A stretch of DNA of 64,000 nt from Echeneis naucrates (taxonomy: Eukaryota; Chordata; Actinopteri; Carangiformes; Echeneidae), in the NCBI RefSeq assembly GCF_900963305.1, contig NC_042515.1, forward strand, positions 11,839,623-11,903,622, read 5' to 3'. Every line of letters begins with the position of its first letter. Within the stretch, counting starts at the first letter, position 1. This document shows, piece by piece, positions 1 through 12,038 of this stretch. The notes under the pieces were generated by a model. It was given only the letters and a program-made list of their open reading frames with translations. It did no database searches and had not been told where the DNA came from. The position numbers and the translations under genes were made by a program.

Positions 1-28
1 ATTGTCTGTATCTCCAAAGGTTTCACAG

Positions 29-1059
29 CATGACAAGACAGATTTTTCATAAAGCCCAGGCATTTCTCCTGATGTATGACATCACTTCCTCTCAGTCTTT
101 CACTGCTGTCAGCTACTGGGCAAACTGTATTCAGGTATGGTCTGTTTGAATGTTAAAATGTAAAATGTCCCCACTCCAGCAAACTTTGTTAATTTAGTGC
201 TTCTAACTGTTGAAAAAACTGGTTTTACAGAAACTTGATTCATTGCAAAAAACATTTTTAAATGACTAATTGTATGAAAGATTTTTCAAATCTACATTGG
301 AAAAACCTTCACACTATTGGCAGTGAGGCTACAACCACACAACTGAAAATGATCCAAAATAAAATAAACTAACATTTTGAAATGGCATTTACAAACTTGG
401 ATGTTATGTCATTCTTTGTAATGCTGAGCTCACATTGATGAAGTGCTTTATCTAGAATATACCATAATTCTTTAAGACATGCATCAATAATTTGTCACAC
501 TTGTAGACTCTTAAGATGTCTGCATGGCAATCCGAACAATAATCAAACAAATTCATACTTTCCAGGAAGGAGCTCCAGACGATGTGAGTATTTTACTTCT
601 GGGCAATAAGAGCGATCATCCAACACGACAGGTTAAAAGTCAGGAGGGAGAAACTCTCGCCAAGGTATTGATCTTCAGCTTCACACCCACTCGCTCTCTC
701 CATTCATTTCATCAGCACAGAAATGAAAACGGGTGTAATTGTCAAAGTATTACACTAAGGGTTGCTGTTTTGCCTCCACAGGAGTACAGCTTTGAATTCA
801 TGGAGTGCAGCGCTGCCACGGGTGAAAATGTCATTCAGTCCTTGGAAACTGTTGCCAGGTAGTTAACAGTCACATCCTCGCCTATGTTCCCTTTGTTTTG
901 ACTTGGTGCTGCAATGTCTTTCTCAATCTCAATAATATCAGCTGATTGCAGTGTTGTTGTGTTCTTTCCAGGATGTTGAGTCAAAAAGATGGCACAACAG
1001 AGGAAGTGACGGTGTTACATAAAGAGCCACCACAGAAAAAAAGCTCAGGATGTTGCTGA
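29..1059 (+). CDS. Rab44/CRACR2A-like small GTPase, 3' part
   Basis: This is the C-terminal half of a Rab-type GTPase; the gene begins before the window. Exons are 29-134, 566-664, 782-858 and 972-1059, all with GT-AG borders and compatible phases. The translation carries a switch II remnant (SMTRQIFHKA), LLMYDITSSQSF, the guanine-specificity motif GNKSD (NKxD) and the G5 motif ECSAATGENV. It ends KKSSGCC, a double-cysteine tail as in geranylgeranylated, membrane-attached Rabs. The wording MYDITSSQSF and ECSAATG is closest to Rab44 and CRACR2A, the large Rabs with N-terminal EF-hands. That N-terminal part would lie upstream and is not visible, so membership of this subgroup is an inference. 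RASEF or another Rab is the main alternative. Confidence 0.8.
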
Positions 1060-3023
1060 AAAAATGTGTTTGTTTAAGAAATCTGAAAGATGGTGAAATC
1101 CTGCACACTGTGGAAATTCTGGACCGTCCCCCCAGAAAGTGTCTAAATATGATAAAATCTGGTACACAAACCATTCCTTTAATGTATCCTACTAACATGC
1201 ACAAATATATATACGTTTTTACATTTACCTGTAGCTATTTTACCATCCCTATCCTAATATAAAAGCACTGCACTGTACAGTTGGTGCAGGTTTTCTCTGT
1301 TTAGTGATTATGAGTAACTGATTCTATTTTTTTTTATTTTTTTGCTTGCAAATGCTACTTTATATTGTTTTTCGCTGTATATTTTATCAATTTACATTCA
1401 ATATCTTTCTTGTAGTAATCTATTAGTGGAATTCAAATAATCACATGAAATCAAGGAGCTGTCTAAAGATTCATCAATTAATCTAAAACAAAACAGTACT
1501 TCTGCACTTTCTCAGGTTCTTGTCTAAGAAATATAGCGAATCCTCTATATTGTGCAACTTATGAATGTTTGTTCTACTATATTTTGACTTTATGGAAATT
1601 AGGTTGTTCATTTCATATGTCATATATTGTTTAGTTTGTATATGCGATGTGTTTTCACTCCTTTTGCTTCATCTCAAGCAAATTAGCTCAGAGGTTAGAA
1701 ATCATAGCAGCAATCAATATTTGTAATGATATATTGAAATATGCAGTGTGCCTGTGTAAGTGTAACTCTAAATTTTTGCAGATTTGTTAAATAAGTGGTT
1801 GAAGATGAATAAATGAATGTTAAATACACAGAATTATTAAAAACAATATAAAAATGTGTGATTTTGTGTGTTCATTATTTGTTCTCAATAAACGGTGCTC
1901 TAATTGCAGTTGTCCCAGAGCTGTCAGGTTGGCTCAAGAGTTATGAATAAATGTCACACCTCTCTAAATAAAAATGGCTTCAGTAAAACTATTTAAAGGC
2001 TTTTATATCAATGTAAAATTGTTTTGTTTTTGTTTATTTCCCAGAAACATCTGTCACTAAACCTTCTATACCCCAAATTGTTCCAATGGCATGTTTCATA
2101 TTTAATGAACCCCCAGAACAATGACCTGTGTGCTTAAGTATTTAATTTGTGCCCTGATGAAAATTGCGCGCTTCTGAGAAAGACAACAATGTTCTCAGTG
2201 GAACTAATTCTTCGGTGGTATGAGTAGAATGACAACAATGGCGCAACTCAAATCTCATCATAACATCCTCAGAGAGCTTTTGTGGGAAACAGAAATGCTG
2301 AGACAGTATCTTCCAACATCATCAGGCAACTAATACAATTACACTGATGCTGATATTAGTGATATGATGCACTGCCATTTTATTCACTGCATTTAAACAC
2401 AAAGAGAATATGACCCAATCACTCAGCAACTGAGATTATTCTATTTTTAGGTTTATCTAATCCTTGAGAAATGGCTTGGCTGGCATTTTTCTTCTGTTGC
2501 TCAGATATGCTCCAACCAATGAAGGGATTTTAACTTCATTATTGATGCAAGTCTGCCAGAAGTAAGCCCAGAGTCTTCTCGTTCTAGAACTACAACGTAG
2601 TTTCTCCATATTTTTAATTCCCATTTACTTCTGCTGCAGCCATGGGACATTATGTCAATGACTGAGCTTGCAAACAGCTAATTAGAGATTTCAACCAGTG
2701 CTGGAATCAGAAGGTCAGTCAAGTCCCCCATACATTACCTCTGTCCTCAAAATGAGTGGTTTAAAATCATATCAAAGAAACTATTGAGCTAAAACTCATT
2801 CAATATTTAGCCACCTAGGGGAGTATTTGTGCTAAAAAAGCAGGCTAATCAGCTCATCTACAAACCTTCAGCTGTGTTGACTTATCTTCCCCCATCAAAC
2901 ACAGCACCGACCACTTTGTATAAATACCCTGTTCACCAGCCTGTGTATACACCCCGAGTCAAGCTGATATCAAACAGTAGCACAAAACAAGAAATGTTAA
3001 GATTTTGGTCATATTCTTTTCAG
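1060..3023. other. Rab 3'UTR and intergenic DNA
   Basis: AT-rich sequence without a convincing exon on either strand. The first 700-850 bases are probably the Rab 3'UTR. The rest separates the Rab gene from the 3' end of trub2, so the two genes converge. The 100-residue open frame at 2829-3131 has no recognisable domain. Confidence 0.5.
1808..1813 (+). terminator. candidate poly(A) signal of the Rab gene
   Basis: This is an AATAAA about 750 bases after the Rab stop codon in AT-rich sequence. A second AATAAA lies near 1886. Either could end the transcript. Confidence 0.4.
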
Positions 3024-3029
3024 TTTATT
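3024..3029 (-). terminator. trub2: candidate poly(A) signal of trub2
   Basis: TTTATT on the + strand reads AATAAA on the - strand, about 200 bases beyond the trub2 stop codon. This fits a short 3'UTR. Confidence 0.45.
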
Positions 3030-3226
3030 GGAAAAAAAATAAACCACCTTCACATAAATTATCTGCACGTTTCAATTTCGATTCCAACTTTATCTCTCAG
3101 AAACAGTGTCTCTGGTCTTTCTCTGAGCTAAACTTGGAATGAATCGGTGTCCGGGTTCATAAAGTCACAGTAGAGCAGTAATCTTTTTTTGTGCAGTTTT
3201 GTGCATCATCTGCTGTTGACAGTGAG

Positions 3227-5620
3227 TTAATTAACTTTACCTGTTGCCACTGCTTCTTCATCAGTTTCATTTTGTTGAAAGGATGTTGTTTCCTTATCTG
3301 GTTGCTCCAGTTCTGTTTTTTTCATCTGTGATATGGAGCGTTTCTTTTTTCTCTTGGAGGAGTGGTATTGTTTGATTGCCTGCATGACATCATAAGCAGT
3401 CCATTGATGACGTGCCAGGGCATCCTGCAGTGTGAAGGGTCCATCTCTGGTCCTTCTTACTCCTTTACACACTGCAGTGCTGCGCAGCTCAAGTCCTACC
3501 TCATGCACAACTTTCCGCAAAAACTTCTGGGTTTCATTTATGCACTGCACCTCTGTAAGTAGACGAGAGAAAAGGTTTGCATTTTAAATTGTGTAATGAG
3601 ACGTCCAATGACATTAAATCCAAGTTTATTCACCTAAAGTGAAGTTGGGGGGCTGGAAGCGAATGCAACGCATCCCTGTCAAAATAGGCTCTGATTTCCC
3701 CTCCGGACCCAGTAAACCCCGAGCAGCCATCTCATAGGCTTCCTGTGAGTGCATGTCTACATTGGAAAACCTGTATAGATGAAAGAAATAACTTGTGGCT
3801 GTCGCAAAATGTCTAGTCTGAGAATAAATTAAGAGCAAAAGCTGTCAGTATGATATAAATAAGAAATGCAGTCATCATACATTAACAAAGCCTTTTGATG
3901 GGCACCCTGAAGCATGGCAAGTACTCTGTTCAGCTTATCCTGTGTGACGTGATCTGTTGAACACAAATGATCAAATAAGATACAAATTCTGGCAAAAAAT
4001 AATACACAATAGGCACATAAAGTAATATAAATACACAATATAATTTATAAAACCAAATAGGATAGTTATATTAGATGATACTATTCTTGTAACTGAGTGG
4101 TGAGCTGTGTTATCAATCATACAAAACTATGTTAAAACTAAATGAAGTGGGTGATCTGATGAAGATGAGCAAATACAAATTTGTTAGTTAATGAGGTAAC
4201 ATACCATAGGTGGACCTTTCCACAACACGTCCCAGGTGAGAGAAATCATCTGTTGCTGTCCCAAATTCACCCTCTAACGTGTAATCCTGGAACATAATAA
4301 ACAGCTGCACATGTTGGCCTACCATAATTTAATCTTTGTCATCATTACATTATCATATGAAGCCAGTGAAAATGAAAAAATACCCTTGTGGTCCGTATTC
4401 TGCAGAAATCATTCAGGGCCTTGTTTCCATTCCCAACGGCAAGAACTGAAGATAAATGAGAGTGTGAATATTTTGGGACATTAGATAAAATAATGTGGCG
4501 TGAATGACCGAATATGACTGAAACATAATACACAACTTTCATACCTAGAACACCGGAGGAAAAGGCATCCAGGCGATGTCCTACTCCAACCTGAATATGC
4601 TGGAATTCAGGTCCAGTCACTGAAACATAGAAAAATATGTTACTCACTCATATACAGTCATTGATTCGTTCAGATTATTGATTTTTGCATATCAGGCATT
4701 GCTGAACTAACACAATCATTAATGTTATCATTTTCATAACTGAACCCAGTGAGGAAAATACATGAGAAAGTTACCGTGCTCGAGGCTAGAAAAAGAAATG
4801 TCAGCTGGCATTGGCTACTGCACCCTCACAACACTGATGGATAGATTTAGCAAAGCTAGAGTCTGGTCAATGGCATGAGACTGAAGGTGTCAGGTGGAGC
4901 TTCGGTGGCCTATAAAAATGTTTCAAGTGTCTTCTTTTTAAATGAGAAACATCACTTGGAGAGAGCAGACCTCAGAGGGCCAATGATCAATAATTGATTA
5001 TTTATATGAAGCATAAAGGTTAAGAAACTAATTTAACAGAATTTAGAGTTCATCAGTCTACAGTTAGATGCACTGTCTTCATGGGGAATGGCTATAACAC
5101 TGTGATCACTCTGTCACAATCAGTACAGAATGATTTCAAATAATGAAAGTATGCCCTTAAATCAACATGATAGTTGATCATATTTTATAGAGGATGTGGT
5201 GATGGTGGACGGGAGACTTGCCTAGAGGATGTTTGGACAGCACAGGCACAGAAGCCACAGTCAGAGTCAGTTTCTTGGGGGTCTCGGTATCAGTCCCTGG
5301 CTGGGCTAAGAAACGGACCTCCTGAGGACCAGGCAGAGACGGTGTGGCGTTCAGACCTGCGGTGCAGAGGACACACAAGTCTGTGGGACCGTGTGCTGTA
5401 TTTTGACTGCAGAGTGCAAAGCAACGCTGCTGGGGGGCTCAAAAGTCGGCCATGCAGCCCTTTCATATCAGATACAGACATTTATGGATCCGGGATTCTC
5501 ACCTTTGAGCAGATTTGTCTCGACGCTGTCCCGGACCAGTTTCCAGTGAACACCGGAGGGTTTGTAAACACAAAAAAGCCCCTCCAACCTCCGAAACATG
5601 CGAACAGCTGGGGTCGCCAT
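3227..5620 (-). CDS. trub2: Mitochondrial mRNA pseudouridine synthase TRUB2
   Basis: TruB-family enzyme that converts uridine to pseudouridine in mitochondrial mRNA; human TRUB2 sits in mitochondrial RNA granules. Exons in transcription order: 5503-5620, 5222-5356, 4545-4619, 4384-4445, 4205-4286, 3881-3953, 3634-3770, 3227-3552. They total 1008 nt, or 335 aa, against 331 in human. The catalytic loop GVGHRLDAFSSGVL places the nucleophile at about Asp102. Other matches to the family are YKPSGVHWKLVRDSVE near the N-terminus, KATDDF-like TATDDF, HQKALLMFSN, and VHEVGLELRSTAVC followed by VRRTRDGPF. The start ATG at 5620 gives MATPAVRMFRRLEGLF. The Lys/Arg-rich C-terminal tail diverges from mammals. 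Intron 2 uses a GC donor (see findings). The gene is head-to-head with hdhd3, whereas human TRUB2 is paired with COQ4. Confidence 0.95.
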
Positions 5621-6113
5621 TATGCCAATTTTGTCAGCTCATCCCGATTCCTGGAATAAATATCGGTTGTTTAAAGGTCCGTGTGAGGTAGCCTTTACCA
5701 CACAGACATCCGACTCTGCTCCACTTCCATGAACGCATGTGTCGGGTCCCTCTCACACTGAAGCTTTGACGGCTGCTGTCCGGCCGCACCGCCCCCTGCC
5801 GGGCCGGAGGAACATGGCGGATAACTTAAAGAGACGCAATGATGACGTTCCCCTGCTCTGGGTGTGTTTATCACTCACTAAAACAACAGCATGAAAGTAT
5901 TCATGTGTGGTGAGAAGTTAGTAGAAGGTAGAAGGTGGTTTCTTTCAGGATTTAAAGCAAAGAGCAGCGACGGAGCTAAAACGCCAAATGACGACGCGAA
6001 GTGCCAGAAGGTAAACACCACAGAAGAAGACAGGAAGGCGGAAGAAGACAGAGGAGGAAGCTAGCCGTGGCTAACTGTTTACCACCGGGGCCATCGGTGA
6101 AGACCACACTTAG
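5621..6113. promoter_or_regulatory. Shared trub2/hdhd3 promoter and hdhd3 leader exon
   Basis: GC-richer sequence lies between the trub2 start codon and a likely 5' splice site (ACTTAG then GTAACC) after 6113. The latter would end a non-coding first exon of hdhd3. No TATA box stands out. A 26-codon open frame at 5814-5894 (MADNLKRRNDDV...) lies in the presumed leader and could be an upstream ORF. The promoter role is inferred from the head-to-head layout. Confidence 0.5.
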
Positions 6114-7483
6114 GTAACCTCTAAACTGGTACAGCTGGCGTCAAAAGGCGTCCGTACGCGGGTAGTTTTCTGTCACAGCTTCCGCCGCTAACTATTATCT
6201 GGTGACAAACCAGCGGATGGCTAGCCACTGAAAAACAAACAAATACATGTATTTTATTGGTGCATTGTTTAACGTCGATATTCTTCATTGTCAAAGAGAA
6301 ATAAAATATATGTAGCATACATTACAGTGCATCGTTTACTACAGTAGATAACAGTATACAAAGAAGAGAGATAATAGTGAAATAGCAGGTTTGCATTACA
6401 CGACAAATTACACCGTAACCTGACGGCATTACTCTGCAGCCAGCTCCCTGACGTCAACGTTTCGTCAGAGCTCGTTACCAAGACGACGGTGACGTTAACG
6501 GACATGGATCAGAATGGGACAGAATCAGAAATGTCCCATTAAGCCTCCGTATATATGGCAGTAAACACACATGGTTACTTTTACAATTTACAATGGAAAA
6601 CTCTTCATATCATATGCGTCCGCATGATTCACAAAAAAAAAAACAAAAAAAAACATCTCACAAGCCAACGCTATCCATTAGTATCACTGAATATTCTCCG
6701 TATATAAAATTGCTTATGCTTTAATATTTAAAGGCCTAATTAATGATTGGTATTTTTGGTTAAATTGTGGATGTCTATGGAAATAAGCAATATCAACTTA
6801 TTGCTCCTAAAGGGGTTTATTTCTAAGAGTTGTGGTTAACTGACTGTGTAAAACTATTTAAAATGCATTTAATCACGTGTAAGCTACCATGCATACAAAT
6901 TAAATATCAAATATAATCTCAGTGGTTACTACTTGACTGTTTAAATGTGCCACAGCAGGACAAAGACAGATGTAAATAGATTTATGTTGGTCGAGTTCAA
7001 AGAAAAAAAACTGTCAAAAATTAAAGAAATTACAAATCTAGATCCATGGTCTATTCGAACAATTGCTTTAACTAAATGTGCTTGAGTTTAAACTGAGACA
7101 GTAAATATTATTAATTGTAAACCTTTCTTCTGCCTCACCAATAAGCCAGTCAAACTGAATTATTGAAAAACCTGTGTGAAGGATTTTCAATGTTGTTAGT
7201 AATAACACCTGCGTCCCTCCTACTATGAGAATTGAATATGTCGGTAAAAGATTATTAAAAATGTAAATTATACAATGCGGGATTGAATTTACCCTCTGGT
7301 GGGTCCATACTTTGGGTAAAGACACATGTATTGTGTGTATATTTTTACATGGATCCTATGTACAAAACACACAGAAAATTATCTAGATATGAATACAAGT
7401 TCCTCATGTAGTCCTTCATTATTTCAGCTGATGAATCACGTTTCTGGTTTTCATTCGTTAAATTACCTGTCGTACCTGTGCAG
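6114..7483 (+). other. hdhd3: hdhd3 5'UTR intron (inferred)
   Basis: The intron is bounded by a consensus donor at 6114 (GTAACC) and the acceptor CTGTGCAG ending at 7483, eight bases before the hdhd3 ATG. The interior is AT-rich with an A-run near 6635. No coding exon was recognised inside. Confidence 0.5.
6449..6456. promoter_or_regulatory. Perfect CRE palindrome TGACGTCA
   Basis: Full 8-bp cAMP-response element consensus, with a second TGACG half-site about 40 bases downstream. It lies in the first part of the inferred hdhd3 leader intron, about 830 bases from the trub2 start. Function is untested, and one 8-mer can occur by chance. Confidence 0.35.
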
Positions 7484-7491
7484 GTGGTGTA

Positions 7492-8495
7492 ATGCGTTTT
7501 CCTCTGAGATGGGTGCTATGGGATGTGAAGGACACCCTACTGAAGGTGCGTCTGTCTGTGGGAGAGCAGTACTGTAAGGAGGCTGAACAGCTGGGCCTGA
7601 GCCTCAATCCCCTGGAGGTTGATGCTGCTTTCCGCCAAGCATATAGAAAGTATTCCCACAGATACCCGAACTATGGCATCGCGCAAGGCCTTGGTGGACA
7701 GTCCTGGTGGATGGGTGTGGTGCAGGACACTTTTTCCCAGTGCAGGGTGCAAGAACCGGTCCTGCTGAATACACTGGCTCGCAAACTTTATCAGAATTTC
7801 TCCAATGCAGAGAACTGGGAGGTAAACAACAAATGGCTTAACACAGGACTTGTTTGTAATTAAATTTATGTGTATAAATATTTATATACTAAAGTAATTT
7901 TTAAGAAGGCAATGCTTAATTTATCCAACAAAAATAGGCAGGCAAACTGACACTTAAGTGTTTATTTGAATTGCTTGGGTCAGGGTCAGAAACCAGTTTG
8001 ATCTGGAAGGGCCATTTAAACTGTCTATCTGTAGAAATGAGACAGATAACAGAAAACACAACACGTCAACTGATTTTATGTAATATGCGTTTGTTTTAGT
8101 TATTTCCAGACTCAAAGAAGGCCCTCGAGAGTTGTTCTTCGCTCGGACTGAAACTTGGTGTGGTTTCCAACTTTGACAATCGCTTAGAAGGAATTTTACG
8201 TGTTTGTGGCCTGCTGTCTCACTTCAGCTTTTTGATAACATCCGAAGAAGCAGGTGTGGCAAAGCCTAGTCCAGTCATCTTTAAACAGGCCCTGCAGAGA
8301 TGTGATGTGCCAGCTGCCAGCATCGCTCATATTGGGGACCACTATGTGAATGATTACCTTGCTTCTCGGTCTGTGGGCATCCATGGGCTTCTATTAGACA
8401 GACATAGTAAACACGAGCAATCGGATGTTCCTCGAGAGCATCGACTCAGCTCCCTGGAGGAGCTGCAGTCCTGGCTTCAGCAGCACATGGACTAA
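7492..8495 (+). CDS. hdhd3: HAD-like hydrolase domain-containing protein 3
   Basis: Coding exons 7492-7821 and 8100-8495 give 241 aa, against 251 in human HDHD3. Recognisable blocks are LWDVKDTLLK (motif I, nucleophile Asp11), YPNYGIAQGLGGQSWW in the cap region, VVSNFDNRLEGIL (motif II Ser133), GVAKPSPVIF (motif III Lys165) and IGDHYVNDY (motif IV Asp190 and Asp195). Motif I reads D-V-K-D-T, so Lys13 occupies the place of the usual second Asp (DxDxT). Human HDHD3 has the same feature, so ordinary phosphatase activity is uncertain and the substrate is unknown. The start was chosen because TGGTGTAATG follows the acceptor at 7483 directly and the product aligns with the mammalian N-terminus. Confidence 0.95.
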
Positions 8496-8707
8496 TGCCA
8501 AACGGTCATGGGCTCAAGTGCAAAACTACTCAGGCTCACTGTGGTGCAGTTAAGGAACTCCTTGCGTGGATGTACCCATGCTTTTCTGAGTAAAGGCAAC
8601 CACTTCAAAGCTCTACAGTTAATGTTCCCAACACACAAATATAGAGAGAGAAACTAAGAATAATATATGGATATGTACAGCATATCATTATCACGTTTTT
8701 CACTCTA

Positions 8708-8713
8708 AATAAA
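8708..8713 (+). terminator. hdhd3: candidate poly(A) signal of hdhd3
   Basis: AATAAA about 210 bases after the hdhd3 stop codon, in AT-rich sequence. Confidence 0.45.
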
Positions 8714-11700
8714 CTGAGAGCGTTAAATATCAATATCAAAGTGCAAAGTCTCTCAAAAGAAACAGCCTTATTGTCTTTTTTTCTTTCATTTGATGACAAG
8801 ATGTTAATGCTTTGATGGAAACAGATTTAGAAAGCTGATCACACTGTAATATGAAAGAATTATGAAGGATCCCTCCTTCATATTGTGTATATAGCATATA
8901 GTATGGCTGCTCTTAACTCATCACAGATGGCTTATCAGTGTACATAAGAAGCAACAAATAACAGCATAGAAAAATAAAAGATATCTTTGAGTCATTTTAT
9001 TTCATCACCCCAGAGCACTGAGTTGCCTTGACCTTAGTTTTTTAATAACATATTTTACAGTACTAACCTGGAAATATTATTGAAGGTATTTGTCAAAGGC
9101 AGCACTTACATGAGAAAGTGTTTTTGTTACTTTGTGGCTTCATATGATTTTTCCGCATAAATGCAAATATTTTTAACCAAAAACTAGAAGTTATCATAGG
9201 TTATTAAAGGGGACATTGGCAAATAACAGAAAAGCTTTGAGAAAAATTACCTTAAATATTATATAAATTCACATCAATGCTCTCAACAGCTCCAGGTGCA
9301 ATTTTCATTCACTTTTAGGTTATTTTAGTGAGATGACCTTATGAACTTTAGTACAGGCTTTCATCAATCTTAGCTTTCTTCAGTGCTTAGCAGTTTGGAG
9401 AACATGGCAGGATTGCTTAACCCTAATTCCTTTGTAAATACTCTTATTTCAAACCATCTGGTCAGAGGCTGATAATGAGAATGTTGGGCTGAGGATCAAA
9501 AGGACCAGGGGAGGCAGAGGAAAAACGCTAGAGTGCAATTGCAAGCCGAGCCTCTGGATCTTATGGAGAATAGGAATTGACACTTGTCCAAATCAGATTT
9601 TAACAATTGAAGGGACTTTTTCAATGTTCATAAAAGTGCCTTTCACTCACAAACGAATGTGAATCCAAACCCATCTATTATGTCTTAAATTTCCCTTTCG
9701 CTTGCCTGGTGTTCACTCTGTTCCCCATGCAGAGCTTTGTATGTTAAAGGGTATTGTGTATCTTTAGGGAAGCACCCATAAGAGCTGCTTAATTCAAAGC
9801 TGGTTTAGTAGCTCAGCCAGACGGTTGTAAAGGGCTCCACTGAAATCCAATTGCAGACATAATGGGATTGCAAAACAAAAAAAAAAAAACAGGCTCTTGA
9901 TGCAGGGAGCAAAAGCAAAGAGCAGCAGAGATGAAGCATGTTATGAGGGAAGATATTAACCTGAGAACAAAGTATGAAAATAAGACACAAACAGGATTTA
10001 CGCGCTTATGTGTGAACTAATGTTGTGACACGAATAGGTATAAATTCTGTGCACTTTAAATGAGAAATAAATGAATAAAAGTTAATGCCAATACAGAGGA
10101 GGACTGAAATATTTCCTTCAGCTATAAAAGCACTCAAGAGCTGAGCTCTTTGTTGAACAGTGCCTGAGGTTCAGAGTTTCACACTGGCATTTCTGGCTTG
10201 AAGACAAAAATAGAAGATATTCGAGGAGATAGAAATAAAAAAGGAACAAGTTTCTGAAATGAAAAGAAGGTCACGCAATGAAAAAAAAATAAACAAACAA
10301 AACAAAAAAAAAAAAAAAACTAACAGACTAAAGAGCTGACGAAATCATTAATAGCTACACAAATAAGAAATAAAGTGACACCAATGCATACTTGCATTTT
10401 TAATTAATTGGAAAACAAACTCAGATACCAGAAGCTTTCCAACTGTGACAACACAGAACAAAGAGTAATCATCACTGAGATCCCCTTTTCAGATGAGATT
10501 CAGATTGTTCAGATACGATATATACATGTTTACACAGGATACGTCTGTGTCTTGGTGATATTTACACATCAACACTGTAATAAACAAACATTAACACATA
10601 TTTTGAACGCAAATATCATCAAATACTGTAAACAAAGACAAGCATATCATCCCCGCAGAGTCTTTTGGCATATACCATCACATTCATTTTATGGTGGATT
10701 CTTTTCTGTCTTATAACCAAAAAAAAGCAAACAAACTAAACATGATCACTCTTTAAATACATGGCAGTTTGTATTATACATTTTTTTGCTCCTTCAATTT
10801 AAAGTCCAGCTTTTTCTAAAAGGAAATCTTGAATAGTTTTGTTTTAAACTGCCATTCAGAGGCTTCTGTCCCTTTGAAAGTATCTAAATTCAAAACTGAG
10901 GCAATGCTATAACACAAATTAACACACATTTTGCGTTCTTTAAAAATACAAGCTGTGATTTAAGTGCATGCTCAAGAGGATGAGTGCAAGCCACACGCCT
11001 CTTCCCATCAGTGCTCATCAGGCAAATGTAGAAACAAGTGTGTTTGGCATCTCTCACTATGTGGACGCTTTTCCAAGTGACTATAACGTACAGTAAGTGC
11101 ATTGAGCAGGCTTGCAGAAAACTGCAATTCTAACATAAAAAAAAAAAGACCACCCAGAATGTGTATGTGTCAATACAGTTATAGCTTGCATATCAAAACC
11201 TCTGATGCATAAATTGATTGAAGTGCAGCTCAGGAATAAAAAATACAACTGATATTTCTAGCTTCAGTGGAAAAAAGGAGTCATTAAATCCTTTGAACAT
11301 ACCTGAATGACTTTTTCCCCTCAGTGCATGTGAAAGATGCAACCTTTTTGTATAATTAATAATCGAAGTCCTTGTAGAGCCAGGGTTTTTTTATCCATTA
11401 GTAGTCAGCCCAGTTTCAATTCCTACTCCTGTCCGATGAAGTGAATTCCTTCTTTAAAAACAAACACTAAAATGTTTTTAAAGCGTCACCATAATTTCTT
11501 TAAAATATCCGCCGTGTTTATATAGTTCTGATGAAAACAATGTGAATATATTAAAAGACAAAAATAGGAATTGGGGTCCCCTGACTTAAATCAATGAATT
11601 ACTGTTTTCCTGCAGCCCAGATGAAACAGCTTTCCTATTCAGACTCTGCAGAGGATGATTCATGACCCTCCAGATCACTTTTCATGTCCTCTAGGCCAAC

Positions 11701-12038
11701 CATAAACAGTAGTCAGGACACAGCAAGCTCTTCACATGCTGGATTTGGCAGCTACTTCGGAGTGTCAAGCAGACTGTTGCAGTTCTGCATTTCCACAGAG
11801 TCAAAGAGTGAAGAAAGCGTGCTCCTTGGTTTCTGTAGTCCCAAAGTCCCAGTCAGTGTAAAAGAAAAATGCTAAGGAACATTTTACCAACCTACCTCAG
11901 CCGCACCGAAGATAATGCCTCTGGCCTACTTAAGCAGAAAATGTGAGTATCACATTGGATACAATCCTGAGGGTTTACAGACCAGACAGATGAGGAAAAT
12001 TTGCCAACAGCTCGTGCTCCAGCAGGAAGTCTCTCTTC
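8714..12038. other. Intergenic DNA and long tgfa 3'UTR
   Basis: hdhd3 and tgfa converge here. The right part (roughly 10.4-12.0 kb) is probably the tgfa 3'UTR. An ATTAAA-type signal on the - strand lies near 10396, and mammalian TGFA also has a very long 3'UTR. There is an A-rich stretch at 10284-10319. No coding exon or transposon was recognised, and the open frames here lack domains. Confidence 0.4.

Noticed and set aside
5174-5659. 161-residue + strand open frame
   Set aside because: It overlaps trub2 exons 1 and 2 on the opposite strand; the - strand reading is strongly homologous to TRUB2.
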